DNA from: Streptomyces goshikiensis | GTDB taxonomy: Bacteria > Actinomycetota > Actinomycetes > Streptomycetales > Streptomycetaceae | Length of the DNA: 64,000 bases | Reading direction: 5' to 3' | NCBI RefSeq assembly: GCF_014650555.1 | Contig: NZ_BMVE01000013.1 | Location: forward strand, 1-64,000 | In this document: in pieces, positions 25,801 to 32,999 of the stretch | How positions within the stretch are numbered: the first letter of the stretch is position 1 | How the letters are laid out: each line of letters starts with the position of its first letter | The notes under the pieces: model-generated | The model's database searches: none | Told to the model about the DNA's origin: nothing | What the model saw: the letters and a program-made list of their open reading frames with translations, nothing else | Position numbers and translations under genes: made by a program

Positions 25801-26079
25801 CACCGCGTCGAGGGTGCGGCTCAGTGACGGGCTCGCCAGCGAGACCGCCTCCCGGAGCCGGGCGTCGGCCGCGGCGCGGCGGAGCCGGGCCCGCAGGTCC
25901 GCCTCCGTGACGCCACCGGCGCCCTGCCCGTCGGGCCCGTCGAGCACGTCGTCCTCGTCGGGCGCGGTGCCGGGCGGCTCCGGCGGCCGGGGCGCGGCCC
26001 GGAACAGCAGGGTGTCCGAGCAGCGGAACGCCGACGGAACGGGGGTGTCACCGCCCGAGTGGGGAGCGGGTGCCGCCAC
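22801..26079 (-). CDS. lanB: class I lanthipeptide dehydratase (full-length LanB)
   Basis: This 1092-aa protein is the size of full LanB (NisB-like) enzymes. They glutamylate Ser/Thr of the precursor using Glu-tRNA and then eliminate glutamate to give dehydroamino acids. The N-terminal Lant_dehydr_N region starts SAFRCSDTLLFRAAP and includes RYRLRMSGRATPFGTMAGVA. The glutamylation region continues to about residue 790. The C-terminal SpaB_C elimination domain follows, from RWLYAKVYGSAERQDELLAH through WFYLRYRDPDSHLRLRFHG to ALLHMHHNRLTGI. GTG 26079 has a clear GGAGG site. It lies 85 bp below the precursor stop, with a hairpin between that may limit read-through, and its stop overlaps lanC. 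Confidence 0.94.
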   Translation of the reverse strand: MAAPAPHSGGDTPVPSAFRCSDTLLFRAAPRPPEPPGTAPDEDDVLDGPDGQGAGGVTEADLRARLRRAAADARLREAVSLASPSLSRTLDAVLAGEPVRVKQLRRAVRALARYRLRMSGRATPFGTMAGVAAIGFDEAPKAGWGERHRKAVRPDMGWLTEVVARLEREPAVLRPLRVTANDLCFVRGDRLVVPYLPAPGAGTRPAAQEVSVRASEVVLRLIRRAATPVRFADLVPELVAAYPGVAAATVERLLVDLIGSEVLLTELRPPLDGADPLGHVLALLARGAEAEELPEGVTRTVAEMTAIQRELIAYAAAPLGSGLDARDSARRRMTALHPCDQLLQVDLGLDVDIRLPEAVRAEVEAAAEALWRLASARPGPAHLRQYHEDFLERYGAGRSVPLKELLDPDGGLGGPAGYRLPATARTLRGTPADPRGPQEQDRLLTELAQEASLNGEREIVLDDVLLERLAGGAGSAADARSTPPPPLPPSFEILAQLLAATPEALADGDFRLVVTGGARTAGAHAGRFGFVLGADDARVTELVRQVPGAAPGAVTAQLRFPPPRGATANVALVPRRLEHTITLGAFADRSGGAEGADGSDGTDLGVSDLAVVADVHRLAVVAPRLGREVVPVVPSMLATVWHAPNAARFLHEVTENGLPAWPRWRWGTADTLPYLPRVRRGRTVLSPARWRPTDPALQDRATDPGAWERLFDAWRSRWRVPDRVESVSGDNRIALDLRRPFHRGLLRDEWLRRPGGVLQELPTSCGYGTGWLAEGPQGAGRVNEIAFPLVRRARPTAAPVRGSAVRPVAVVPAPRRVRTAYGPGSRWLYAKVYGSAERQDELLAHRLPSLLEGLPGAVDRWFYLRYRDPDSHLRLRFHGDPAALTGDLLPRLAAWSDRLAEDGLGGRLVLDTYEPELERYGGAAAATAAERAFHADSVACLEQAALLERRELALDRTVLTALGYVDLACRVAGTTEGVRHLIDRAAPPGAAEPARAAKDLARELVDPAGGWRHLRTLPGGPELLACWERRAPALAAYGTLLRELGAGPGPLDALLHMHHNRLTGIDRPAEERSFALAAVALRSRLDRTRAEA

Positions 26080-26111
26080 GGGGAGCCTCCAGGAAAGAGC
26101 GGGGGAACAAG

Positions 26112-26139
26112 AGAGGCGGCCCGGGGGAGGGCCGCCTCT
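26112..26139 (-). terminator. hairpin between precursor and lanB genes (attenuator-like)
   Basis: A perfect 11-bp stem (AGAGGCGGCCC with GGGCCGCCTCT) with a 6-base loop, followed on the minus strand by CTTGTTCCC. It lies after the precursor stop (26165) and before the lanB GTG (26079). Partial termination here would give much more precursor than enzyme message, a common RiPP arrangement. Confidence 0.75.
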
Positions 26140-26164
26140 ACTAGTGCTTCTGCGTGACCGACCC

Positions 26165-26290
26165 TCAGATGGTGGTCTTGCAGAAGAACGGCCAGGAGCC
26201 GGTCGCGGCCTGGGCGTCGGCCTGCTCGTCCTCGACGGGGGCGGCGATCTCGATGATGTCCAGCTCGAACAGGTCGTTGACGTTGGTCAT
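26165..26290 (-). CDS. lanA: lanthipeptide precursor peptide
   Basis: This 41-aa peptide lies directly upstream of lanB. It begins MTNVNDLFELDIIEIAAP and ends ATGSWPFFCKTTI. The leader is acidic (about 30 residues). Its FELD at residues 8-11 resembles the FNLD box that class I LanB and LanC enzymes recognise. The putative core GSWPFFCKTTI has a single Cys (37), one Ser (32) and Thr 39 and 40. A Ser32-Cys37 lanthionine would make one six-residue ring; the Thr residues could become dehydrobutyrine. The ATG has an ideal AAGGAG site 5 bases away. A SARP-type promoter sits 74 bp upstream. The leader cleavage site is not evident (perhaps after Ala28, Ala29 or Gly31). The position and FELD motif make the call strong; the ring pattern is inferred. 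Confidence 0.9.
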   Translation of the reverse strand: MTNVNDLFELDIIEIAAPVEDEQADAQAATGSWPFFCKTTI

Positions 26291-26363
26291 GACGTCTCCT
26301 TGATTGCGGTGCGCCCCCGTCTCCGGCGGCGTCCTCCGGGCTTGTCCCCGGCGGCATGTGAAG

Positions 26364-26420
26364 ACCGTACGAAGCCCGGAGCAACGTGTGTTCGACGCGG
26401 GATCGACGCCCGATCAACGC
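26364..26420 (-). promoter_or_regulatory. SARP-type promoter of the lanthipeptide precursor
   Basis: Plus-strand heptamers GCAACGT (26381), TCGACGC (26392), TCGACGC (26403) and TCAACGC (26414) have an exact 11-bp period. The minus-strand -10 candidate TACGGT lies at 26369-26364, 11 bp from the nearest unit. It should drive the gene starting at 26290 and, past the hairpin, the four enzyme and transporter genes. Confidence 0.8.
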
Positions 26421-26448
26421 CCCCGGAGCCCCCCGCCAGGGCCTCCCG

Positions 26449-27999
26449 TCAGGCCGTCAGCGGAACGTCGTACGCCGAGACCGGCGCGGGCAGTTCGGTC
26501 GAGCCGGTCAGGTAGCGGTCGACGGCGGCGGCCGCCGACCGGCCCTCGGCGATGGCCCACACCACCAGCGACTGCCCCCGCCCCGCGTCCCCCGCGACGA
26601 AGACCCCGGAGGCCCGCGGACCGCCGAGGGCGGCGAAGGCCGCGTCGCGGGCGAAGGTGCCGCGGGCGTCCCAGGTCAGGCCGAGCCCGTCGGGCAGGCC
26701 CCCGGTCCGCTCCGGGCCGTGGAACCCGAGCGCCAGCAGCACCAGCTCGGCCGGCAGGACGCGCTCGCTGTCGCCGACCGGCCGCCGGGCCACCGGTTCC
26801 ACGGCGGTCAGGCGCAGGCCCCGGACGCGGCCCCCGGCGTCGCCCTCGAAGCGCAGGGTGGCGCTGGCGAAGAGCCGGGGGTCGCTGCCGGCCCGGCCGC
26901 GCGCCTCCTCGTGGGCGTGGGAGATCCGGTAGACCTTCGGGTACACCGGCCAGGGCTGGTGATCCGGCCGGGTCTCGCCGGGCAGCGGGTTGATGTCCAG
27001 CTGGACCACCGAGAGCGCGCCCTGCCGCAGCGCGGTGCCCAGGCAGTCGGAGCCGGTGTCCCCGCCGCCGACGATGATCACGTGCCGGCCCTCGGCGCTG
27101 ACCGGGGACACCGGGTAGTCGCCCTCGCGGACCCGGTTGGCGCAGGTCAGGTACTCCATCGCCTGGTGGATGCCGGACAGCTCGCGGCCGGGGACGGGCA
27201 GCTCCCGGCCCTCCAGGGCGCCGACCGCGACGACGACGGCGTCGAACCGCCGCCGCAGGTGCGCCGCGTCGAGGGACACGGCTCCCGCGCCGCCCGCTCC
27301 TTCCGCTCCGCCCGCCGAGCCGCCTCCCGAGCCGCCTCCCGGGCCGCCGACGTGCACCCCCGTACGGAAGACCGTCCCCTCCTCCCGCATCTGGCCGAGC
27401 CGCAGCTCCACCTGCTCCTTCTCCAGCTTGAACTCCGGTATCCCGTAGCGCAGCAGCCCGCCGAGCCGGTCGGAGCGCTCGTACACGGCGACGGTGTGCC
27501 CGGCGCGCGTCAGCTGCTGGGCCGCGGCGAGTCCGGCCGGGCCGGAGCCGATCACGGCCACGGTCTTGCCGCTGAGCCGCTCCGGGGGGCGCGGCGCGAG
27601 GTAGCCGCGGCGCAGACCCTCGTCGGCGATGGCCTGCTCGACGTTCTTGATCGTCACCGGGTCGTCGTTGATCGCCAGCACGCAGGCGTCCTCGCAGGGG
27701 GCCGGGCAGAGCCGGCCGGTCACCTCGGGGAAGTTGTTGGTGGCGTGCAGCCGGTCGTACGCGGCGCGCCAGTTCCCGCGGGCCGCGTACGCGTTCCACT
27801 CGGGGATCAGGTTCCCCAGCGGGCAGCCGCTGTGGCAGAAGGGCAGACCGCAGTCCATGCACCGGTTGGCCTGCTCGGAGACCAGCGGCAGCAGCGCCTG
27901 ACCCGCGTACACCTCGCGCCAGTCCCCCAGCCGCGCCTCGACGGGGCGGGCGGGCACCGGACGCCGCGGGATCTTCATGAACCCGAACGGATCGGTCAT
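26449..27999 (-). CDS. gltD: glutamate synthase small-subunit (GltD) homologue
   Basis: This 516-aa flavoprotein is of the GltD family, which passes electrons from NADPH through FAD and iron-sulfur clusters. The N-terminal cysteines for the 4Fe-4S clusters are visible (CMDCGLPFCHSGCPLGNLIP and CPAPCEDACVL). The FAD site GSGPAGLAAAQQL lies at about 151 and the NADPH site IIVGGGDTGSDCLGTAL at about 300. A Gly/Ala-rich insertion of about 25 residues lies near 240-265 and is not part of the normal fold. ATG 27999 has GGGAGG. The large subunit gltB is not next to it, so it may pair with a distant gltB or serve another oxidoreductase. It lies upstream of the lanthipeptide promoter on the same strand; membership of that cluster is doubtful. 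Confidence 0.92.
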   Translation of the reverse strand: MTDPFGFMKIPRRPVPARPVEARLGDWREVYAGQALLPLVSEQANRCMDCGLPFCHSGCPLGNLIPEWNAYAARGNWRAAYDRLHATNNFPEVTGRLCPAPCEDACVLAINDDPVTIKNVEQAIADEGLRRGYLAPRPPERLSGKTVAVIGSGPAGLAAAQQLTRAGHTVAVYERSDRLGGLLRYGIPEFKLEKEQVELRLGQMREEGTVFRTGVHVGGPGGGSGGGSAGGAEGAGGAGAVSLDAAHLRRRFDAVVVAVGALEGRELPVPGRELSGIHQAMEYLTCANRVREGDYPVSPVSAEGRHVIIVGGGDTGSDCLGTALRQGALSVVQLDINPLPGETRPDHQPWPVYPKVYRISHAHEEARGRAGSDPRLFASATLRFEGDAGGRVRGLRLTAVEPVARRPVGDSERVLPAELVLLALGFHGPERTGGLPDGLGLTWDARGTFARDAAFAALGGPRASGVFVAGDAGRGQSLVVWAIAEGRSAAAAVDRYLTGSTELPAPVSAYDVPLTA

Positions 28000-28087
28000 G
28001 CGCCGCCTCCCTCTTCGCGCCGCCACCTCAGGCTACGCCGACACCCCCGCCATCTCCCGTCGTCCCGGCGCGGGGCGTCCACAGGGC

Positions 28088-28288
28088 ATGATCCGGAACG
28101 TGACGCGCGACCAGGGCCAGGGCCGTTTCACCGCCGCCGCGGGTCATGCCGCTGCCCGCGCCCTGCGCGCCACCGCCGAGACCCTGCGGGGCCCCGTCAC
28201 GGTGTACGTGGCGCACCTGCCCTCCGTCCGCGTTCCCGGGATCCCGGGAGGGGCTCCGCGTCACGGCCGGGTGACCCGGATCTGGTAG
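28088..28288 (+). pseudogene. fragment of an endonuclease/exonuclease/phosphatase-type protein
   Basis: The short plus-strand frame reads ARALRATAETLRGPVTVYVA followed by HLPSVRV. This resembles an internal piece of secreted or membrane endonuclease/exonuclease/phosphatase family proteins of Streptomyces. There is no full domain, and the frame then runs antisense into the metalloprotease gene. It is most likely a relic. Recognition is from memory and is moderate at best. Confidence 0.35.
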
Positions 28289-29538
28289 CTCCCGTTGCGC
28301 AGCTCGCCGACGACCGAGACGCTGATGCCCGCCTTCTCGTCGGTGAAGGTCTCGCCCGGCCTGAACGGGGCGTCCGACAGTTCCGCGTGCACGTTGGGCC
28401 GCCGCGTACAGCCGCCGCTGGTGTTCGCGCTGTCCGACACGATCACCGGGCCGCGCCCGGTGTCCACGTCCGAGTCCACCTTGTAGATGAGTACGCCCGG
28501 CTCGCACACGGCCTCGTCGTTCCCGGCCTGGGTCCGCACCTCCACCGCGTACCCGGCGCTCTCCGACAGCGGTATGAAGGCCAGCTTCATGCCGCCCCCC
28601 ACCGCCAGCGGCGACAGGGTGTGGTCGCTGACGCCCGACTTCGCGGCGCAGCTGATCTGCGTGCTGTCCAGCCAGCCCAGCTTCCACTTGTGCCAGCCCA
28701 GCAGGTCGTTGTTGGCGCCCCAGTCCTCGCTCATGATGTCCCAGTGCCCGACCGCGCCGCCGCCCTCGGCGGTGTACAGGTCCGGCAGTCCGAAGACGTG
28801 CCCGTTCTCGTGGGGGAGCACCCGGAAGCCGGTCTCCCGGTAGGAGCCCGAGCCGTCGTCCTGCCGGCTGTAGATGAAGGACGTGTTGGCGAGCGGCACC
28901 CCGTCGGCGACGGGCGCCTCGGCGTTCCCGGAGAAGGTCACCGACAGCACGGTGTCCAGTGCGGAGGGCCCGGCGTTCGGCGTGACGAGGATGTTGACCA
29001 GGTCGTACCGGCTGAAGTCCACCTCGGGGTCGGCGGCCTTCACGATGTGCTCGACGAGCTGCCGGTAGCCCGGCTCGTAGGCGGACCCGCGCTCGATCCC
29101 GTACGCCGCGAACGGCATCGGCATCCGCAGCCAGTCCCGTATGGGGGCCTCGGCCCGGTAGGTCAGCCGCCCGTAGGAGCTGGTCCTGAACCAGTCGGAG
29201 GTCTGGGGGAAGAACTCGGCCAGCCGGTCGGCCGCCGTGCCCTCGCCCTTGGCGTCCGGGAAGTCGATCATCAGGTTCAGCGCGCGGACCTCGCCGGTGG
29301 ACCGGGAGTACCCGGGCGGGGTCGGCAGGCCCTCGGACATCTGGACGCCCATCGTGCCGGCGATCCGGCAGGGCGCGAGCGCCGATTCGGCGGTCGCCGC
29401 CACTGGTCCCGCGGCGGAGTGGCTCCGGGTGGATATTCCGGTGCTCGCGGTCGCGGTGACGCCGAGGACGAGCACGGTGAGGCCGATGCACGCGCGGGTG
29501 CGGCGTGGTCTGCGTATCCGGCGGCGGGTCTGCGGCAT
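28261..29538 (-). CDS. secreted M6-type zinc metalloprotease
   Basis: This 425-aa exported protein has a twin-basic N terminus and hydrophobic segment (ACIGLTVLVLGVTATAST) at about residues 15-35. The zinc motif is HENGHVFGLPDLY at about residue 242, giving HExxH plus a downstream Asp as in immune inhibitor A/M6 proteases, with the Met-containing turn WDIMSEDWG shortly after. The C-terminal 150 residues are beta-rich (for example LSPLAVGGGMKLAFIPLSES). The start at ATG 29538 puts AAGG 9 bases upstream; an in-frame GTG at 29586 is the alternative. It should degrade extracellular protein and might, speculatively, cut the lanthipeptide leader outside the cell. No direct link to that cluster is visible. 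Confidence 0.88.
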   Translation of the reverse strand: MPQTRRRIRRPRRTRACIGLTVLVLGVTATASTGISTRSHSAAGPVAATAESALAPCRIAGTMGVQMSEGLPTPPGYSRSTGEVRALNLMIDFPDAKGEGTAADRLAEFFPQTSDWFRTSSYGRLTYRAEAPIRDWLRMPMPFAAYGIERGSAYEPGYRQLVEHIVKAADPEVDFSRYDLVNILVTPNAGPSALDTVLSVTFSGNAEAPVADGVPLANTSFIYSRQDDGSGSYRETGFRVLPHENGHVFGLPDLYTAEGGGAVGHWDIMSEDWGANNDLLGWHKWKLGWLDSTQISCAAKSGVSDHTLSPLAVGGGMKLAFIPLSESAGYAVEVRTQAGNDEAVCEPGVLIYKVDSDVDTGRGPVIVSDSANTSGGCTRRPNVHAELSDAPFRPGETFTDEKAGISVSVVGELRNGSYQIRVTRP

Positions 29539-29820
29539 GGAGAGCGCCTTCGGGGTCCGCGGCAGCCGGCCGGGCCCGGTCTGCACTCCGTGGGCTCACC
29601 CTCCGTCGGCTGCGACGCGCCCGCCTGTCGAGTGGGGCCGAACGGGAAACGAGCTGTGAGCCGGCTCACACGGGAGGGTGAAATAACCGGGGAGGGAATC
29701 CCCGTTTGCATCAGAGTCCCGCGAACCGGGGACCGGCTCCCCGTTTGGGGCCGACCGCCCGGACGCGGACCGTACGCACATCAGCGCCAGAGCCCGACCC
29801 AGAGCCAGGAGGCCCGCGGA

Positions 29821-30483
29821 ATGAAGAGCCCCACCACCACACCGGCGGCTCCTGCCCTCGCCGTTCCCAAGCCGCGCGCCGACGCCGTCCGCAACCGCGA
29901 GCGGATCCTGGTCGCGGCCCGCGAGATGCTCGTGGAGTCCGGTGTCGAGGCCCCGCTCGACGAGATCGCCCGCCGGGCCGGGGTCGGCAACGCCACCCTC
30001 TACCGGCACTTCCCCGACCGGGCGGCCCTCGTCCACCACGTCGTGCTCTTCGTGACGGACCGGGTCAGCGCCCACGCCGAGCGCGCCCTGGCCGAGGAGC
30101 CCGACGCCTTCGCCGCGCTGCGCCGCTTCACGCACGCCGCCGCGGACGAGCGGATCGGCGCCCTGTGCCCCATGCTCGCCGACGACTTCGACCGCGAGCA
30201 CCCCGAACTCCTCGCGTCCCGCGACGCCTTGGAAGAGGCGGTCCAGGCGCTGCTGGCCGCCGGCCAGGACAGCGGGCTGGTCCGCGCCGACATCGGCGTC
30301 GGTGACCTGATGATGGCGCTGTCCCAGCTCAGCCGCCCGCTGCCCGGCACGGCGTGCCTGCAGGTGGACCGCTTCGTACACCGTCACCTCGGGCTGTTCC
30401 TCGACGGGTTGCGGGCCCCGGCCCGCTCGGAACTGCCCGGCGAGGCGGTCACGCTCGACGTCCTGAGACGGAAAACCATGTGA
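29821..30483 (+). CDS. TetR-family transcriptional regulator
   Basis: This 220-aa repressor-type protein has the TetR N-terminal helix-turn-helix at residues about 25-75 (RERILVAAREMLVESGVEAP, then LDEIARRAGVGNATLYRHFP). The C-terminal ligand domain is helical, with a conserved-looking DxFxHAAADERIG segment. ATG 29821 has GGAGG 8 bases upstream. It is followed 83 bp later by an MFS exporter gene on the same strand, the usual regulator/pump pair, so it probably represses itself and the pump until a drug-like ligand binds. The ligand is unknown. The A/T-rich gap 30484-30566 with GAAAACC and GATTTTTC flanks is a plausible operator region for the pump. Confidence 0.93.
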   Translation: MKSPTTTPAAPALAVPKPRADAVRNRERILVAAREMLVESGVEAPLDEIARRAGVGNATLYRHFPDRAALVHHVVLFVTDRVSAHAERALAEEPDAFAALRRFTHAAADERIGALCPMLADDFDREHPELLASRDALEEAVQALLAAGQDSGLVRADIGVGDLMMALSQLSRPLPGTACLQVDRFVHRHLGLFLDGLRAPARSELPGEAVTLDVLRRKTM

Positions 30484-30566
30484 CGCCCCGGGTCGCGCCC
30501 GCTAGCGTCGAAAACCTTCCCTAAACCTGATTTTTCAGTCATTCCGCACAGTGAGTGGGTATTCCC

Positions 30567-32111
30567 ATGCCAAAAACAGCCGCGACCTCGCCGCTGGCTG
30601 CCGACCCCAGCCGCTGGAAGGCACTCGTCTTCATAGCCCTGGCCCAGCTGATGGTCGTGCTCGACGCGACCATCGTGAACATCGCCCTGCCCTCCGCCCA
30701 GAGTGATCTGGGCATCTCGGACGGCAACCGCCAGTGGGTCATCACCGCGTACGCGCTGGCCTTCGGCGGACTGCTCCTCTTCGGCGGCCGCATCGCCGAC
30801 AAGTGGGGCCGCAAGAACGCCTTCATCGTCGGCCTCATCGGCTTCGCCCTGGCCTCCGCGCTCGGCGGCGCAGCCAACGGCGAGGCGATGATGCTCGGTG
30901 CCCGTGGCCTCCAGGGCGCCTTCGGTGCGCTGCTCGCCCCGGCCGCGCTCTCCCTGCTGGCCGTCATGTTCACCGACGCCACGGAGCGCGCCAAGGCCTT
31001 CGGCATCTACGGCGCGATCGCCGGTGGCGGTGGCGCGGTCGGCCTGATCCTCGGCGGTTTCCTCACCGAGTACCTGAACTGGCGCTGGACCTTCTTCGTC
31101 AACATCCCGTTCGCGATCGTCGCGGCCGTGGGTGCCTGGCTGGTCATCCGTGAGCCCGCCCACGGCCGCAACCGCGCGCCGCTGGACATCCCCGGCGTGG
31201 TCCTGTCCACGCTCGGCCTCGTCGCGCTGGTCTACGGCTTCACCCGCGCCGAGTCGGCCGGCTGGTCCGACGCGGTCACGGTGGGCATGTTCGTCGCCTC
31301 CGCCGTGCTGCTCGCGGCGTTCGTGTTCGTCGAGTCCCGCGTGAAGTCCCCGCTGCTGCCGCTGCGCGTCCTGCTGGAGCGCAACCGCGGCGGGGTCTAC
31401 CTCTCGCTGGGTCTGGCCGTCATCGCGATGTTCGGCCTGTTCCTCTTCCTGACGTACTACCTCCAGGTCGTGAAGGGCTTCTCGCCCGTCAAGACCGGCT
31501 TCGCCTTCCTGCCGATGATCGCGGGCATGATCACGGGCTCCACCCAGATCGGCGCCCGGCTGATGACCCGGGTCGCGCCGCGGCTGCTGATGGGCCCGGG
31601 CTTCCTGCTCGCCGCCGTCGGCATGCTGCTGCTGACCCAGCTGGAGGTCGGATCCTCCTACCCGGCGCTGATCCTGCCGGCGCAGCTGCTGCTCGGCCTC
31701 GGCATGGGTACGGCCTTCATGCCGGCCATGTCCCTGGCCACGCACGGGGTGAACCCGGCCGACGCCGGTGTGGCCTCCGCGATGGTCAACACCTCGCAGC
31801 AGGTGGGCGGCGCGATCGGCACCGCCCTGCTGAACACGATCGCCGCCTCGGCGACGACCGCGTACCTGACCGACCACGCGGCCGAGGCCGCGGCGGGCGG
31901 CCCGGCAGCGAAGCTGGTCCAGGCGCAGGCCATGGTGGAGGGCTACTCCTCCGCCATCTGGTGGGCCGTCGGCATCCTGGCCGCCAGCTCGGCCATCGCC
32001 CTCACCCTGATCAACACGGGGCGTCCGGGCACGGGCGGCCCGGTGGCCTCCGGTGACGGCGAGGGCGCCGAGGCCGAGGCCGCGGTCAAGATCCCGGTGA
32101 TCGCCCACTGA
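30567..32111 (+). CDS. MFS drug exporter, DHA2 (14-TMS) family
   Basis: This 514-aa integral membrane protein has about 14 helices. Motif D1-like LDATIVNIALPSAQSDLGIS lies at about residues 30-50, motif A GGRIADKWGRKNAF at about 75, and motif C-like GAIAGGGGAVGLILGGFLTE at about 150, all typical of proton-driven DHA2 multidrug pumps. ATG 30567 is preferred over GTG 30555; neither has a strong ribosome site. It sits in the same orientation as the TetR gene and ends before a very strong terminator at 32143. Substrates cannot be told from sequence. The C-terminal tail is acidic and cytoplasmic. Confidence 0.94.
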   Translation: MPKTAATSPLAADPSRWKALVFIALAQLMVVLDATIVNIALPSAQSDLGISDGNRQWVITAYALAFGGLLLFGGRIADKWGRKNAFIVGLIGFALASALGGAANGEAMMLGARGLQGAFGALLAPAALSLLAVMFTDATERAKAFGIYGAIAGGGGAVGLILGGFLTEYLNWRWTFFVNIPFAIVAAVGAWLVIREPAHGRNRAPLDIPGVVLSTLGLVALVYGFTRAESAGWSDAVTVGMFVASAVLLAAFVFVESRVKSPLLPLRVLLERNRGGVYLSLGLAVIAMFGLFLFLTYYLQVVKGFSPVKTGFAFLPMIAGMITGSTQIGARLMTRVAPRLLMGPGFLLAAVGMLLLTQLEVGSSYPALILPAQLLLGLGMGTAFMPAMSLATHGVNPADAGVASAMVNTSQQVGGAIGTALLNTIAASATTAYLTDHAAEAAAGGPAAKLVQAQAMVEGYSSAIWWAVGILAASSAIALTLINTGRPGTGGPVASGDGEGAEAEAAVKIPVIAH

Positions 32112-32142
32112 CGGCGCCGCCGCGCGTGCGGGAATGACTGAC

Positions 32143-32185
32143 GACCCCGCTTCGTTCAAATTTGAACGAAGCGGGGTCGGTCTTT
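32143..32185 (+). terminator. 36-bp perfect palindrome terminator
   Basis: 32143-32178 is a perfect palindrome (GACCCCGCTTCGTTCAAA and its complement, no unpaired loop), followed by TCTTTT at 32180-32185. It begins 31 bp after the MFS stop and ends transcription of the TetR/MFS pair before the next gene. Confidence 0.92.
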
Positions 32186-32219
32186 TCCGTGACGCCGCCC
32201 CACCGCCGGAGGAGCCCCC

Positions 32220-32999
32220 GTGTCCGCCACCACCCGCATACCGGTCCTGTACCTGAGCCACGGCGCGCCCCCGCTGGCCGACGACCCGCTCTGGCCGGGC
32301 GAACTCGCCGCCTGGTCGGCGGACCTGCCGCGACCCCGGGCGATCCTGATGGTCTCCGCGCACTGGGAAGAGGCCCCGCTCGCCCTCGGCGCCACCGAGC
32401 GCGTCCCGCTCCTCCACGACTTCCGGGGCTTCCCCGAGCACTACTACCGGGTGCGCTACGACGCCCCGGGCGCCCCCGCGCTGGCCGCGTCGGTACGGGG
32501 ACTGCTGCGGGCCCCCGGCACCCCGGTCCAGGACGTCCCGGACCGCGGCCTCGACCACGGGGCCTACGTCCCCCTGGTGGAGATGTACCCGCGGGCGGAC
32601 GTCCCGGTGCTGCAGATCTCCCTGCCCACGCTGGACCCGGCCCGCCTGATGGCCATCGGCCGCAAGCTGGCCCCGCTGCGCGACGAGGGCGTCCTGATCG
32701 TCGGGAGCGGCTTCTTCACCCACAACCTGGCGGCGCTGCGCCACCGGGGCCCGGGCGTCCCCGCGTGGTCGGCGGAGTTCGACGCGTGGGGCCGCGAGGC
32801 GCTGGCCGCCTCGGACGTGGACGCCCTGCTGGACTTCGAGCGCAAGTCCCCGGCCGGCCGCCTGGCCCACCCCCGTACGGAACACTTCGCCCCGCTCTTC
32901 GTCACCCTCGGCGCGGCCGGCCCCGACCTCGCCGCCCCCCGTACCCCGGTGGACGGCTTCTGGCTGGGCCTGTCCAAGCGCTCCCTCCAGTTCGGCTGA
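32220..32999 (+). CDS. class III extradiol dioxygenase, DODA/YgiD type
   Basis: This 259-aa enzyme of the LigB superfamily opens catechol-like rings next to two hydroxyls using Fe(II) or Zn. Metal-binding residues are visible as His in LYLSHGAPP (about residue 14), His in VSAHWEE (about 48) and RGLDHGAYVPL (about 108). SGFFTHNL (about 166) carries a further conserved His. Length and motif spacing match DODA-type proteins of plants and bacteria. GTG 32220 has CGGAGGAG upstream. It is a single-gene unit behind the palindromic terminator. The natural substrate is unknown; family members act on DOPA or other diols, and many bacterial ones have no assigned role. Confidence 0.9.
   Translation: MSATTRIPVLYLSHGAPPLADDPLWPGELAAWSADLPRPRAILMVSAHWEEAPLALGATERVPLLHDFRGFPEHYYRVRYDAPGAPALAASVRGLLRAPGTPVQDVPDRGLDHGAYVPLVEMYPRADVPVLQISLPTLDPARLMAIGRKLAPLRDEGVLIVGSGFFTHNLAALRHRGPGVPAWSAEFDAWGREALAASDVDALLDFERKSPAGRLAHPRTEHFAPLFVTLGAAGPDLAAPRTPVDGFWLGLSKRSLQFG

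Noticed and set aside
26386..30483. Very long plus-strand open frame (about 1365 codons)
   Set aside because: Only its last 220 codons (from 29821) are a real TetR gene. The rest is the antisense shadow of gltD and the metalloprotease in high-GC DNA.
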